A stretch of 64,000 nucleotides of DNA from NCBI RefSeq assembly GCF_000422345.1, contig NZ_AULP01000003.1, forward strand, positions 248,001 to 312,000. The letters run 5' to 3'. Shown piece after piece: positions 1 through 7,907 of the stretch. Position 1 is the stretch's first letter; every line of letters begins with the position of its first letter. The notes under the pieces are model-generated. The model saw only the letters and a program-made list of their open reading frames with translations, searched no databases and was not told the origin of the DNA. This DNA is from Neomelitea salexigens DSM 19753. Lineage in GTDB: Bacteria > Pseudomonadota > Gammaproteobacteria > Pseudomonadales > Spongiibacteraceae. Position numbers and translations under genes: made by a program.

Positions 1-410
1 TTACGGGCATTGTAGAGCCGTTGGCCAATGCGATAACCGCGCACACTTTTGTCGACACACACCTCCATGCCATAGAGCCATTCGCCATTGGGGTCGTGGC
101 GGGTGCCGTAGCCATTGGCCGTTATCGACTCCCATGTGTGGGGCTGCAGGCATACTTTACCGCTGACGCGAAACGTGGCGCAGTAGCCGACGATGTCCTC
201 GTCGAGGGTGACCACAAATTTCCCCTCCGGGAAGTGGCTGAGCTGGCCGCGCAGTTCCGCCGGTGAGTAGGGGTCGATGCCGGTGCCCTGATACACCCGA
301 CGGGACAAATTGACGATGCCTGGAATATCGCCGCGTTGGGCGGTTCTTACATGCAGCCGTTTGCCCGAGGCGGTGAGCTTTTCGCCGCCTCGTGAAGCCG
401 ATTTTGCCAT
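1..410 (-). CDS. GNAT-family N-acetyltransferase, N-terminal part (cut by the window edge)
   Basis: The reverse strand reads open from an ATG at 408-410 to the window edge, about 136 residues. It opens with a basic stretch and then LHVRTAQRGDIPGIVNLSRR, a GNAT start, followed by RVYQGTGIDPYSP, the segment WLYGMEVCVDKSVRG and then IGQRLYNAR, the acetyl-CoA-binding R/Q-x-x-G-x-G/A-like region. This N-terminus resembles the family in which a GNAT domain is fused to a C-terminal nitrilase-type carbon-nitrogen hydrolase, but the second half lies outside the window, so the fusion is inference. The start has only a weak ribosome site. The gene reads in the same direction as the DUF6489 gene upstream of it. 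Confidence 0.75.
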   Translation of the reverse strand, partial: MAKSASRGGEKLTASGKRLHVRTAQRGDIPGIVNLSRRVYQGTGIDPYSPAELRGQLSHFPEGKFVVTLDEDIVGYCATFRVSGKVCLQPHTWESITANGYGTRHDPNGEWLYGMEVCVDKSVRGYRIGQRLYNAR

Positions 411-444
411 TCTATGATCTCGCTAGCGTACGGGAAGGTGGGAA

Positions 445-759
445 CTATTCACTGGTTTTCGCGCTCGACGCGCGGCGCTTCGCAGGCGTTTTACGGGCGG
501 ATGGCTTGGCCTTGGTTTGGGTTTTGCTCTCCGAGTCGCGCTTGGTTGCCAGGCCGCTCACGGTTTTTAACAGGCGGGTGGTCATATCCAGCGTTTTCAT
601 GCCCTCGGTGAAAGCCGTTTTGGCGATTTGCTGCACCATCTCCGTGTCGCCTTCGGTGATACGCTTTTGCACAGAGTCCCAAATAGGCTGCATATCGGGC
701 AGGCCGACTAAGCGCCGCAGCTCTTCGGGTTCGATCTCCAGTTCTAAATGTACTTTCAT
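445..759 (-). CDS. DUF6489-like small protein
   Basis: This is a 104-residue protein of unknown function. The first 60 residues (KVHLELEIEPEELRRLVGLPD and onward) look like DUF6489: an acidic start, a conserved GLPD, and a helical middle (QQIAKTAFTEGMKTLDMTTRLLKTV) resembling the amphipathic helix of phasin-like proteins. The last 35 residues are low complexity, rich in K, S, A and T, and strongly basic (KTPAKRRASSAKTSE), which could bind nucleic acid or polymer surfaces; that is inference only. An AAGGAG ribosome site lies about 8 bases before the ATG. It sits downstream of acnA on the same strand with a 77-base gap. No signal peptide or membrane segment is visible. Confidence 0.7.
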   Translation of the reverse strand: MKVHLELEIEPEELRRLVGLPDMQPIWDSVQKRITEGDTEMVQQIAKTAFTEGMKTLDMTTRLLKTVSGLATKRDSESKTQTKAKPSARKTPAKRRASSAKTSE

Positions 760-836
760 TCAAGGTGCTCCTTGTGGATATGCTGAGTATGCCACTGGCA
801 AAGCAAGGGTCAATCACCTGTTGTTCGCGAATCGCA

Positions 837-3485
837 TTATTTTTGTAGCTGTCTCAAAACGTACTGCAAAATGCCGCCGCAGCGGAAGTATTCCGCCTCC
901 TGCAGGGTGTCGATCCGGCTGTGGGCAAGCACCTCATGACGGTTGCCGTCGGCCCGCGACAGGATTACTCGCACGGCTTGCTTGGGCGTTAATTCAGCGT
1001 CGCAGGGAATCAAATCAACTTCTTCCAAACCGTTGAGATCAAGCATGGTCAAGGAAACTTCACCGTCTAATTCAAGCGGTAAAACGCCCATACCAATTAG
1101 GTTGGAGCGGTGAATGCGCTCGAAACTCTCAGCAATCACGGCGCGAACGCCTAGTAGCAATGTGCCTTTGGCAGCCCAGTCACGGCTAGAGCCCGTGCCG
1201 TATTGTTTGCCGGCGATAACAACGAGCGGCGTGTTGGTCGCGCGGTACTTTTCTGCTGCTGCAAAAATGGTGGTGACATCCTCACCATTGGGGGCCAGTG
1301 TAAAGCCGCCTTCTTTCTCGACCATGCGATTGTTCAGCCGGGTATTGGCGAAGGTGCCCCGTAGCATCACTTCGTGGTTGCCCCGCCGCGAACCATAGGA
1401 GTTAAAGTCAGCAGGCTCGATACCCAAGCTTTGTAGATAGTGGCCGGCGGGACTATCGTCGGCGATTTTACCCGCGGGCGAAATATGGTCGGTGGTGATG
1501 CTGTCGCCAAATACGCCAAGTATCCTGCCGTTGCGCAAGGCATCGAGCTGTTGTTTGGGAGCGGCGATATCGCTAAAGAAACTGGGCAGGCGAATATAAC
1601 TGGAGTCATCTTGCCAGTGGTAGGTCTGCCCGGTGGGGGCGTCGAGCTGGCGCCATTCCTCGGTGCCTTTAAAAACGTCGTCGTAGGCCTCTCGATACAT
1701 GCCACCGCTGACGATTTTGCGCACCTCATGGATTTCTGCGGAAGTCGGCCACAGATCTCGCAGAAACACTGGTTGTTCCATACTGTCGTGTGCGATGGGG
1801 TCGTTTTGCAGGTCGATCAAACTGGTGCCGGCCAGCGCAAAGGCGACGACCAGCGGCGGCGAAGCTAGCCAGCTCGCTTTAATTTGCGGGTGAATGCGGC
1901 CCTCAAAGTTTCGGTTGCCGGAGAGCACCGCCGACACCAGCATATCGCCGTCGTCGATGGCCCTGGCAACAGGCTCCGGCAGCGGACCGGAATTGCCAAT
2001 ACAGGTGGTGCAGCCGTAGCCAACGATATCAAAGCCCAGTGAATCCAAATCGTCTTGCAGGCCGCTATCGGCCAGATATTGGCTGACAACTTTGGAGCCG
2101 GGGGCCAGGGAGGTTTTCACCCATGGCTTAACACGAAGACCGCGCTCGCGGGCTTTGCGTGCCAGCAGCCCGGCGGCGATCATCACATCGGGATTAGACG
2201 TATTGGTGCAGCTGGTAATGGCCGCCAATACAACGTCGCCGTGCTGCAGGGGTTGGTTCATGTCCGGGATGGGTGTTTGCTGGTTGAGGTCGCGCCCCTG
2301 CAATTCAATACAGTCGCGCATTGCTTGGCCCAATTGAGGCAGTGCGACGCGGTCCTGTGGCCGACTGGGGCCAGCCAGGCTGGGTTCTACAGCGCTTAGG
2401 TCGAGGCTCAATGTGGTGGTAAATACCGGCTTGTCGCCAGCGGAGCGCCACAGCCCCTGCGCTTTGCAATAGGCCTCTGTCAGCGCAATGGTATCGGCGC
2501 TGCGGCCGGAGAGCTTCATGTAGGCCAGAGTGGCGTCGTCGACGGGAAAGTAACCACAGGTGGCGCCGTACTCAGGTGCCATATTGGCGATGGTCGCCCG
2601 GTCGGCAACGCTCAGTTCGCCGAGGCCGTCGCCGAAAAATTCCACAAACTTGCCAACAACGCCCTGTTTGCGCAGTAGCTCAACCACGGTCAGCACCAGG
2701 TCGGTGGCGGTAACCCCCTCGCGAAGGGCGCCGCGCATTTCAAAACCGACAACATCGGGAACCAGCATGGAATAGGGCTGGCCCAGCAGCGCCGCTTCGG
2801 CTTCTATACCGCCAACTCCCCAGCCCAATACGCCCAGGCCATTGACCATCGGGGTGTGGCTGTCGGTGCCCAGGACGGTGTCGGGGTAGGCGAGAGGGCC
2901 GCCGTCATCCTGCCCTTGAAATACCACCTGCGCTAAGTATTCGAGGTTAACCTGATGGCAAATGCCTGTGCCCGGTGGCACAACATTGAAGTTTTCAAAG
3001 GCGGACTGCCCCCACTTTAAAAACCGGTAGCGCTCGACATTGCGCTGCATTTCCTTGCTAACGTTTTCCTGAAAGGCCTGGGCGGAGCCAAATTGGTCGA
3101 CGGTCACCGAGTGGTCGATAACCAAGTCCACGGGGATTTGCGGGTTGATTACTGACACGTCGCCACCGCGCTGGGCGACGGCATCGCGCATGGCCGCCAG
3201 ATCGACTATGGCAGGCACACCTGTGAAGTCCTGCATCAGTACACGTGCCGGCGAGAAGTTGACATCGGCGCCGCCGCTGGCCTTATCTGCCCATTGGCAC
3301 AGGGTGTTGATGATATGCTCATCGACCTGCGCGCCGTCGAAGTGACGCAACTGATTTTCCAGCAAAATTTTAAGCGACTTGGGCAATCGCTCAATGCCGG
3401 GTGAATCGAGTTTTTTCAGGTCGTAATAGCGGAAGTGTTTTCCTGAACAAGTCAGCTCAGAGAGCCATGATTCCCTACTTTTCAT
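837..3485 (-). CDS. acnA: Aconitate hydratase A
   Basis: Cytoplasmic TCA-cycle enzyme that isomerises citrate to isocitrate using a [4Fe-4S] cluster. At 882 residues it is close to the E. coli AcnA/IRP type (891). The three cluster cysteines are visible: C426 in TSCTNTSNP, and C492 and C495 in GYGCTTCIGNSG. The substrate-binding DSHTPMVNGLGVLGWGVGG segment and the C-terminal swivel domain with GKQYGTGSSRDWAAKG are intact. The ATG at 3483-3485 gives the expected N-terminus. It diverges from gdhA, leaving about 210 bases for both promoters. A family assignment as a 2-methylcitrate-specific AcnD is less likely because no prp genes are nearby. I see no damage. Confidence 0.96.
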   Translation of the reverse strand: MKSRESWLSELTCSGKHFRYYDLKKLDSPGIERLPKSLKILLENQLRHFDGAQVDEHIINTLCQWADKASGGADVNFSPARVLMQDFTGVPAIVDLAAMRDAVAQRGGDVSVINPQIPVDLVIDHSVTVDQFGSAQAFQENVSKEMQRNVERYRFLKWGQSAFENFNVVPPGTGICHQVNLEYLAQVVFQGQDDGGPLAYPDTVLGTDSHTPMVNGLGVLGWGVGGIEAEAALLGQPYSMLVPDVVGFEMRGALREGVTATDLVLTVVELLRKQGVVGKFVEFFGDGLGELSVADRATIANMAPEYGATCGYFPVDDATLAYMKLSGRSADTIALTEAYCKAQGLWRSAGDKPVFTTTLSLDLSAVEPSLAGPSRPQDRVALPQLGQAMRDCIELQGRDLNQQTPIPDMNQPLQHGDVVLAAITSCTNTSNPDVMIAAGLLARKARERGLRVKPWVKTSLAPGSKVVSQYLADSGLQDDLDSLGFDIVGYGCTTCIGNSGPLPEPVARAIDDGDMLVSAVLSGNRNFEGRIHPQIKASWLASPPLVVAFALAGTSLIDLQNDPIAHDSMEQPVFLRDLWPTSAEIHEVRKIVSGGMYREAYDDVFKGTEEWRQLDAPTGQTYHWQDDSSYIRLPSFFSDIAAPKQQLDALRNGRILGVFGDSITTDHISPAGKIADDSPAGHYLQSLGIEPADFNSYGSRRGNHEVMLRGTFANTRLNNRMVEKEGGFTLAPNGEDVTTIFAAAEKYRATNTPLVVIAGKQYGTGSSRDWAAKGTLLLGVRAVIAESFERIHRSNLIGMGVLPLELDGEVSLTMLDLNGLEEVDLIPCDAELTPKQAVRVILSRADGNRHEVLAHSRIDTLQEAEYFRCGGILQYVLRQLQK

Positions 3486-3698
3486 TACCGCCCCCTCAAT
3501 CGTGTGATAACGCCAGTGCAGGCCTAATGGCTTTGACTACAACCCTAGCACAATGTTGCGTGGATGAAAGCGGCTCACATTGCCGCGCCGCCGCTAAAGC
3601 ATCGCGTTTTTCAGGTCGCGACGGCGGGGGCGAAGGTGTAAGCTTGCAGGCGTTTTGCCCTGTTATGGGGCGTGATCATGGAAAGCGGCGAGGATGCT

Positions 3699-5051
3699 AT
3701 GACAGTAATTGAAAACACCATCAACGGACTGATGAGCAGTAGTCCAGCACAGTCGGAGTTCTACCAGGCCGTCGAGGAGGTGTTGGAGTCGCTGGAGCCG
3801 TTGTTGGAGAAGGAGCGTCGCTACACTGAACACAGCATTATCGAGCGGATGGTCGAGCCAGAAAGACAAATTATGTTCCGAGTGCCCTGGGTCGACGACG
3901 CTGGCTGCGTGCAGGTAAACAAGGGGTATCGCATCGAATTCAACTCGGCGCTGGGGCCCTACAAAGGCGGTTTGCGCTTTCACCCGTCGGTAAATGCAGG
4001 GATTATCAAATTCCTCGGCTTTGAGCAGATATTTAAAAATGCCCTGACGGGCCTGGAAATTGGCGGGGGCAAAGGGGGCGCGAATTTTAACCCCAAGGGC
4101 CGCTCGGATCGCGAGATCATGCGATTTTGCCAGTCGTTTATGACGGAGTTATACCGCCATATCGGCCCTCACACCGACGTTCCCGCGGGGGATATTGGCG
4201 TTGGTGCGCGTGAAATTGGCTATATGTTTGGTCAGTACAAGCGGCTGACAGGTCGCTACGAGGGTGTGCTTACTGGCAAGGGGCCCCTGTGGGGAGGCTC
4301 GTTGGGACGGCGCGAGGCCACCGGTTATGGCTGTGTGTATTTTGCGCAAACGATGATGAAGGCCCACGACGAGAGCCTGGAAGGGAAAACCTGTTTAGTT
4401 TCCGGTGCGGGCAACGTGGCGATTCACACCATTGAAAAACTCCGCCAGATTGGCGCCCGTCCAGTGAGCTGCTCCGATTCCACGGGCACTTTGTACGACG
4501 CTCACGGCATCGATGTGGAAATTTTGAAACAGATCAAGTTGGAGCGGCGGGAGTCCCTTGAGGCCTACCTGCAAGAGTTTCCCAAAGCCGAATTCACACC
4601 GATTGATGATTACCCCGAAGACGGTCACGCGGTATGGCGAATGGAGGGCGAGGTCGCCTTTCCCTGTGCAACGCAGAACGAATTGACGGCGGCCGATGCC
4701 CAGGCGCTATTGGCTAACGGTTGCCTGTGCGTCTGCGAGGGGGCCAATATGCCTTGCGAGCCCGCGGCGGCGGAGTTATTGATGCGTGAGGAAATCCTCT
4801 ACGGCCCGGGTAAAGCTGCCAATGCCGGTGGCGTGAGCGTCAGTCAGTTTGAGATGAGCCAGAATGCCAGCATGCGCCGCTGGACTTTTGAGCAGGTGGA
4901 CGAGCGACTGCAGCGAGTGATGGCCGATATCTATGCCCGCTGTAGTGCGGCAGCGAAGGAATTTGGCGAGCCGGAGAACTTGGTTGTGGGGGCAAATATT
5001 GCGGGCTTTCGCCGCGTCGCTGACGCCATGATCGAGCAGGGTGTGGTGTAA
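3699..5051 (+). CDS. gdhA: NADP-specific glutamate dehydrogenase
   Basis: Catalyses reductive amination of 2-oxoglutarate with ammonia and NADPH, the low-affinity ammonium assimilation route. The protein from the chosen start is 450 residues, close to E. coli GdhA. Visible family signatures are VEPERQIMFRVPWVDD, the catalytic-lysine region GPYKGGLRFHPSVN, GGGKGGANFNPKG, PAGDIGVGAREIGYM and the Rossmann motif VSGAGNVAIHTIEKL, plus the late GANIAGFRRVADAM. An in-frame ATG lies 27 bases upstream at 3672, but a GCGAGG ribosome site 5-6 bases before 3699 favours the shorter start. It diverges from acnA; a TRIC-type gene follows 44 bases downstream. Confidence 0.95.
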   Translation: MTVIENTINGLMSSSPAQSEFYQAVEEVLESLEPLLEKERRYTEHSIIERMVEPERQIMFRVPWVDDAGCVQVNKGYRIEFNSALGPYKGGLRFHPSVNAGIIKFLGFEQIFKNALTGLEIGGGKGGANFNPKGRSDREIMRFCQSFMTELYRHIGPHTDVPAGDIGVGAREIGYMFGQYKRLTGRYEGVLTGKGPLWGGSLGRREATGYGCVYFAQTMMKAHDESLEGKTCLVSGAGNVAIHTIEKLRQIGARPVSCSDSTGTLYDAHGIDVEILKQIKLERRESLEAYLQEFPKAEFTPIDDYPEDGHAVWRMEGEVAFPCATQNELTAADAQALLANGCLCVCEGANMPCEPAAAELLMREEILYGPGKAANAGGVSVSQFEMSQNASMRRWTFEQVDERLQRVMADIYARCSAAAKEFGEPENLVVGANIAGFRRVADAMIEQGVV

Positions 5052-5095
5052 GGGCACCGGGTAGCGGTGCAGGGCAATCTTGCCGCGGAGGATAA

Positions 5096-5713
5096 ATGTC
5101 TTCAGTAATCGTGTTTCTCGATTTTTTTGGTATCGCGGTGTTTGCGATGTCGGGTGCGCTGACCGCCGGCCACAAGCAGCTGGATATATTCGGCGTACTG
5201 GTTGTGGCCCTGATCGCCTGCCTGGGCGGCGGCACGCTGCGCGATGTGATCCTCGGTGCGCACCCCGTGATATGGGTGGCCAACCCCGCTTACCTCTATG
5301 TGGGCATTAGCGCGGCGATGGTGGTTTTTGTGCTGGCGAGATTTGTGAGGCTACCGCTGCGCACGCTGGAGGTGTGCGATGCGATCGGGCTGGCCTTCTT
5401 CACCTTGGCAGGCTTGCAAAAAGCGCAGTCGCTGGGTCACAGCGCTGATATCGCTTTGTTGATGGGCCTGATGACAGGGGTTGCAGGCGGTATTCTTCGC
5501 GACGTGTTATGCAATGAAATCCCGCTGATATTTCAGCGGGAAATCTACGCAACCGCGGCCATCGCCGGTGGCGCGCTGTTCCTCGTTTTACAGGAGCTAG
5601 GCGTTGCGGGCAGCGTTGCCCTGTTTTTGGCCATGGCCACCATACTTGTACTGCGCCTAACAGGCGTGTTTTTTGGTCTGTCGCTGCCGCGCTTCCTGCT
5701 GAGCAAGCCCTAG
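5096..5713 (+). CDS. TRIC/UPF0126 (YicG-type) membrane protein
   Basis: A 205-residue integral membrane protein of the bacterial trimeric intracellular cation channel (UPF0126) family, which is thought to conduct K+ or other monovalent cations. Two related halves are visible, each with the family glycine-rich hairpin: GGGTLRDVILG near residue 43 and AGGILRDVLCNEIPLIFQREIYA near residue 130, the second ending in the typical PLIF..EIYA helix. About seven hydrophobic segments are present and there is no signal peptide. A GGAGGAT ribosome site precedes the ATG. The last four bases overlap the end of the convergent AraC gene. The natural substrate in this organism is unknown. Confidence 0.85.
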   Translation: MSSVIVFLDFFGIAVFAMSGALTAGHKQLDIFGVLVVALIACLGGGTLRDVILGAHPVIWVANPAYLYVGISAAMVVFVLARFVRLPLRTLEVCDAIGLAFFTLAGLQKAQSLGHSADIALLMGLMTGVAGGILRDVLCNEIPLIFQREIYATAAIAGGALFLVLQELGVAGSVALFLAMATILVLRLTGVFFGLSLPRFLLSKP

Positions 5714-6723
5714 CGATCAAGCTGCTTATGGCGGTATTGCGCTGGCGTGAGCTGTGTCCAGTTTTTAAAGGCGCGACTGAAGGCACTCTGCTCTGAAAAT
5801 CCCAGTAGCGCCGCCACCTCGCCGAGTTGCAGCCGTGGATCGGCCAGATAATCTTCGGCCAGTTGCTGGCGGGTCTGTTGAAGAAGCTGTCGAAAGTTGC
5901 AGCCTTCTGCGGCAAGTTTTCGGTGGAGGTGACGCACCGAGACATGCAGGGTGTCGGCGATGCGTTCGGCGCTGGGTGGCCCCTGGCGCAGCTGGCTGAC
6001 CAAACGCTGCCTGACGATATTTGCCAGCTCCTGGCCCTGCGGTGCTTCAAGGCTATTTAAGAGTTTCCGCGCCTGGCCCTCCAGCACCTCGATGAGAGCG
6101 GGGTCGGCGGTGCGCAGCGGGGTACTGAGCAGGTCCAGCGAGATACTCACCCGCGTTTGGCTGTGGCCGAAACTCACGGGGCAGGCAAACCACTGCTGGT
6201 ATGGCTGCACATCTTCGGGAGCGGGGTTAATAAACTCGACCTTTAGCGGCGCGGCGTCTGGCTGATTGGTGATGTCCCGGCAAAACTGCAGCAGGGCCGC
6301 AATGGCAGTCTCGTCGACCAGGGCGCCGGGCCTGCCATTCTCGGCACTCCAACACAAGTCAATGTAGTCACCGCAGTCCACGCGCTGCATGGGGTTCACG
6401 TCGTAGATCAATTGGTGGTAGCGCTCCAGGCGTTGCAGCGCGCCGGCAACACTGCCACAGGCCAGCAGTACATAGCCGAGAATTCCCAGGTGACGGGGGG
6501 TAATGCGTTGTCCCAGGTGCAGGCCTAGCAGCGGGTCATCGAGAGCAGCTGACGCGCGCTGCAGGTAGTCGCGCCAGCGTAATACCGGAAAGCGGCCCAT
6601 GCCTTGCGGCGCGGGTTCACCGAGTAGCTGCTGCGCATCAATCTGGTGTTCGGCCAAATGCTCGTAGAGCAATTGAACATAGGTGTGGGGCACCACGGCG
6701 TTTTGAAGTCGAGTCTGGGGCAT
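5710..6723 (-). CDS. AraC-family transcriptional regulator (arabinose-binding-domain type)
   Basis: A 337-residue one-component regulator. The N-terminal two thirds match the arabinose_bd-type ligand domain found in OruR/ArgR-like AraC proteins (ITPRHLGILGYVLLACGSVAGALQRLERYHQLIYD). The C-terminus has two helix-turn-helix units: ERIADTLHVSVRHLHRKLAAEG and the signature LGEVAALLGFSEQSAFSRAFKNWTQLTPAQYR. It diverges from the sterol-desaturase-family gene, so that gene is the obvious target. The intergenic space holds two direct ACATGTC repeats exactly 21 bases apart, beginning 13 bases from this start codon, which fits an AraC dimer and autoregulation. The ligand is unknown; a fatty acid or sterol is an inference from the neighbour. 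Confidence 0.9.
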   Translation of the reverse strand: MPQTRLQNAVVPHTYVQLLYEHLAEHQIDAQQLLGEPAPQGMGRFPVLRWRDYLQRASAALDDPLLGLHLGQRITPRHLGILGYVLLACGSVAGALQRLERYHQLIYDVNPMQRVDCGDYIDLCWSAENGRPGALVDETAIAALLQFCRDITNQPDAAPLKVEFINPAPEDVQPYQQWFACPVSFGHSQTRVSISLDLLSTPLRTADPALIEVLEGQARKLLNSLEAPQGQELANIVRQRLVSQLRQGPPSAERIADTLHVSVRHLHRKLAAEGCNFRQLLQQTRQQLAEDYLADPRLQLGEVAALLGFSEQSAFSRAFKNWTQLTPAQYRHKQLDR

Positions 6724-6735
6724 TGCGGCACCTTA

Positions 6736-6763
6736 ACATGTCCGAAATGGTCAAATACATGTC
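6736..6763. promoter_or_regulatory. Direct repeat ACATGTC x2, 21-bp spacing (candidate AraC operator)
   Basis: ACATGTC occurs at 6736-6742 and again at 6757-6763, a start-to-start distance of 21 bases, or two helical turns. Tandem half-sites on one face of the helix are typical for AraC-family dimers. The pair lies between the AraC gene (start 6723, minus strand) and the sterol-desaturase gene (start 6825), so it could control both. Binding is inferred; only the repeat is seen. Confidence 0.55.
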
Positions 6764-6824
6764 GTGTGGCGTCAATCATAATGCCTCGGCAGCGGGAATA
6801 ATAGCGACAAAAAACGGAGTCCCT

Positions 6825-7730
6825 ATGTTGAATGATGTGATCAGCCAGGTTCAGGCAATTTTCGGCGCCCATGTAGATTGGAAGCAAGTCGTATTGATGG
6901 CGGCAACGCCAATCTTTATTGTGGCATTTATCGTCGAGCTCTATGTGCGCAAGGCCAAAGGGCCTAGCCACCGAATGTGGTCGCAGTTTGAATGGCGGGA
7001 GATTCTCACCAATCTCGGTTTGGGTGGAAGCTACCAGGTTTTTGAGTTGCTGCTGCACATCGCCATCACCGGGGCGGTGATTAATTGGATCTATCAGTTC
7101 CGCGTATTTGATATTCCGGTGAATGCGTGGACGGTTGTGCCCTTGTTCGTGCTGATGGAGTTTTGTTACTACTGGTTCCACCGTGCCAGCCATCGCATCC
7201 GCTGGTTTTGGAGTGCGCATGTTGTTCATCACTCCAGCGAAACCATGAATATGACGACGGCAATGCGCCAAAGCCTGCTGTATTCAGTGACTGGCTGGTG
7301 GTTGTTCTTCATGCCGATGGTGCTGTTAGGTGTGCACCCAGGCGTTGTATTTACCCTGTACGCGGTGAACCTGTTTTACCAGTATTTCATTCACACCGAG
7401 GCGATTGGCAAACTGCACCCCTGGCTGGAGTTTTGGTTTAACACGCCCAGCGCCCACCGCGTTCATCACGGCCGCAACCCCGAATATATCGATCGCAACT
7501 ACGGCGGTGTACTGATTATTTTTGACCGTATGTTCGGTACCTACACCGAAGAGCAGGACGATAACCCGGTTGATTATGGCATTGTCGACCAGATTCACTC
7601 TCACAATATCATCACGCTCAACTTCCACGAGTTTAACGATATGTGGCGGGACGTATTCGCTGCCGATACGGTAAAAGACGGGATCAAGCAGTTGGTGCTG
7701 CCGCCCAAGTGGGACCGCCCTCAGTCTTAA
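6825..7730 (+). CDS. Sterol desaturase / fatty acid hydroxylase family membrane protein
   Basis: A 301-residue membrane di-iron enzyme of the fatty acid hydroxylase superfamily (ERG3/SUR2 relatives), which oxidises lipid carbon chains or sterol rings with O2. The histidine clusters are present: HRASH (HxxxH), HVVHHSSE (HxxHH) and HRVHHGRNPEYIDRNYGG (HxxHH). Four or so hydrophobic segments flank them. An upstream in-frame ATG exists at 6723, but CGGAG five bases before 6825 and the normal family N-terminus decide the start. The substrate cannot be read from the sequence. A TonB receptor follows after a terminator, and the AraC regulator diverges upstream. Confidence 0.9.
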   Translation: MLNDVISQVQAIFGAHVDWKQVVLMAATPIFIVAFIVELYVRKAKGPSHRMWSQFEWREILTNLGLGGSYQVFELLLHIAITGAVINWIYQFRVFDIPVNAWTVVPLFVLMEFCYYWFHRASHRIRWFWSAHVVHHSSETMNMTTAMRQSLLYSVTGWWLFFMPMVLLGVHPGVVFTLYAVNLFYQYFIHTEAIGKLHPWLEFWFNTPSAHRVHHGRNPEYIDRNYGGVLIIFDRMFGTYTEEQDDNPVDYGIVDQIHSHNIITLNFHEFNDMWRDVFAADTVKDGIKQLVLPPKWDRPQS

Positions 7731-7749
7731 CGCCAACGTTGGCCTACGG

Positions 7750-7780
7750 CGCCGCGTGCTGAAAAGCCCGCGGCGTTTTT
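7750..7780 (+). terminator. Intrinsic terminator after the desaturase gene
   Basis: CGCCGCG at 7750-7756 pairs with CGCGGCG at 7769-7775 and is followed by five T residues. It lies 20 bases after the desaturase stop codon and separates that gene from the TonB receptor. Confidence 0.75.
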
Positions 7781-7851
7781 GTATGGCTTGGCCGCAAATG
7801 CCTACTAATCTGATTCATTATGATGTGTCGTAGTGATGGCGGGTGAGCTAT

Positions 7852-7873
7852 CATTAAGACACTTGCCTTAATG
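7852..7873. promoter_or_regulatory. Inverted repeat CATTAAG-N8-CTTAATG upstream of the TonB receptor
   Basis: Seven-base perfect inverted arms (7852-7858 and 7867-7873) with an eight-base centre lie 35 bases before the receptor start. The size and symmetry suit a dimeric repressor or activator, possibly of the TetR or MarR type. No matching regulator is adjacent. There is no T-run after it, so it is not a terminator. Confidence 0.45.
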
Positions 7874-7907
7874 GCATAACAATAATGAAAACGTAGGAAG
7901 TCATGCG

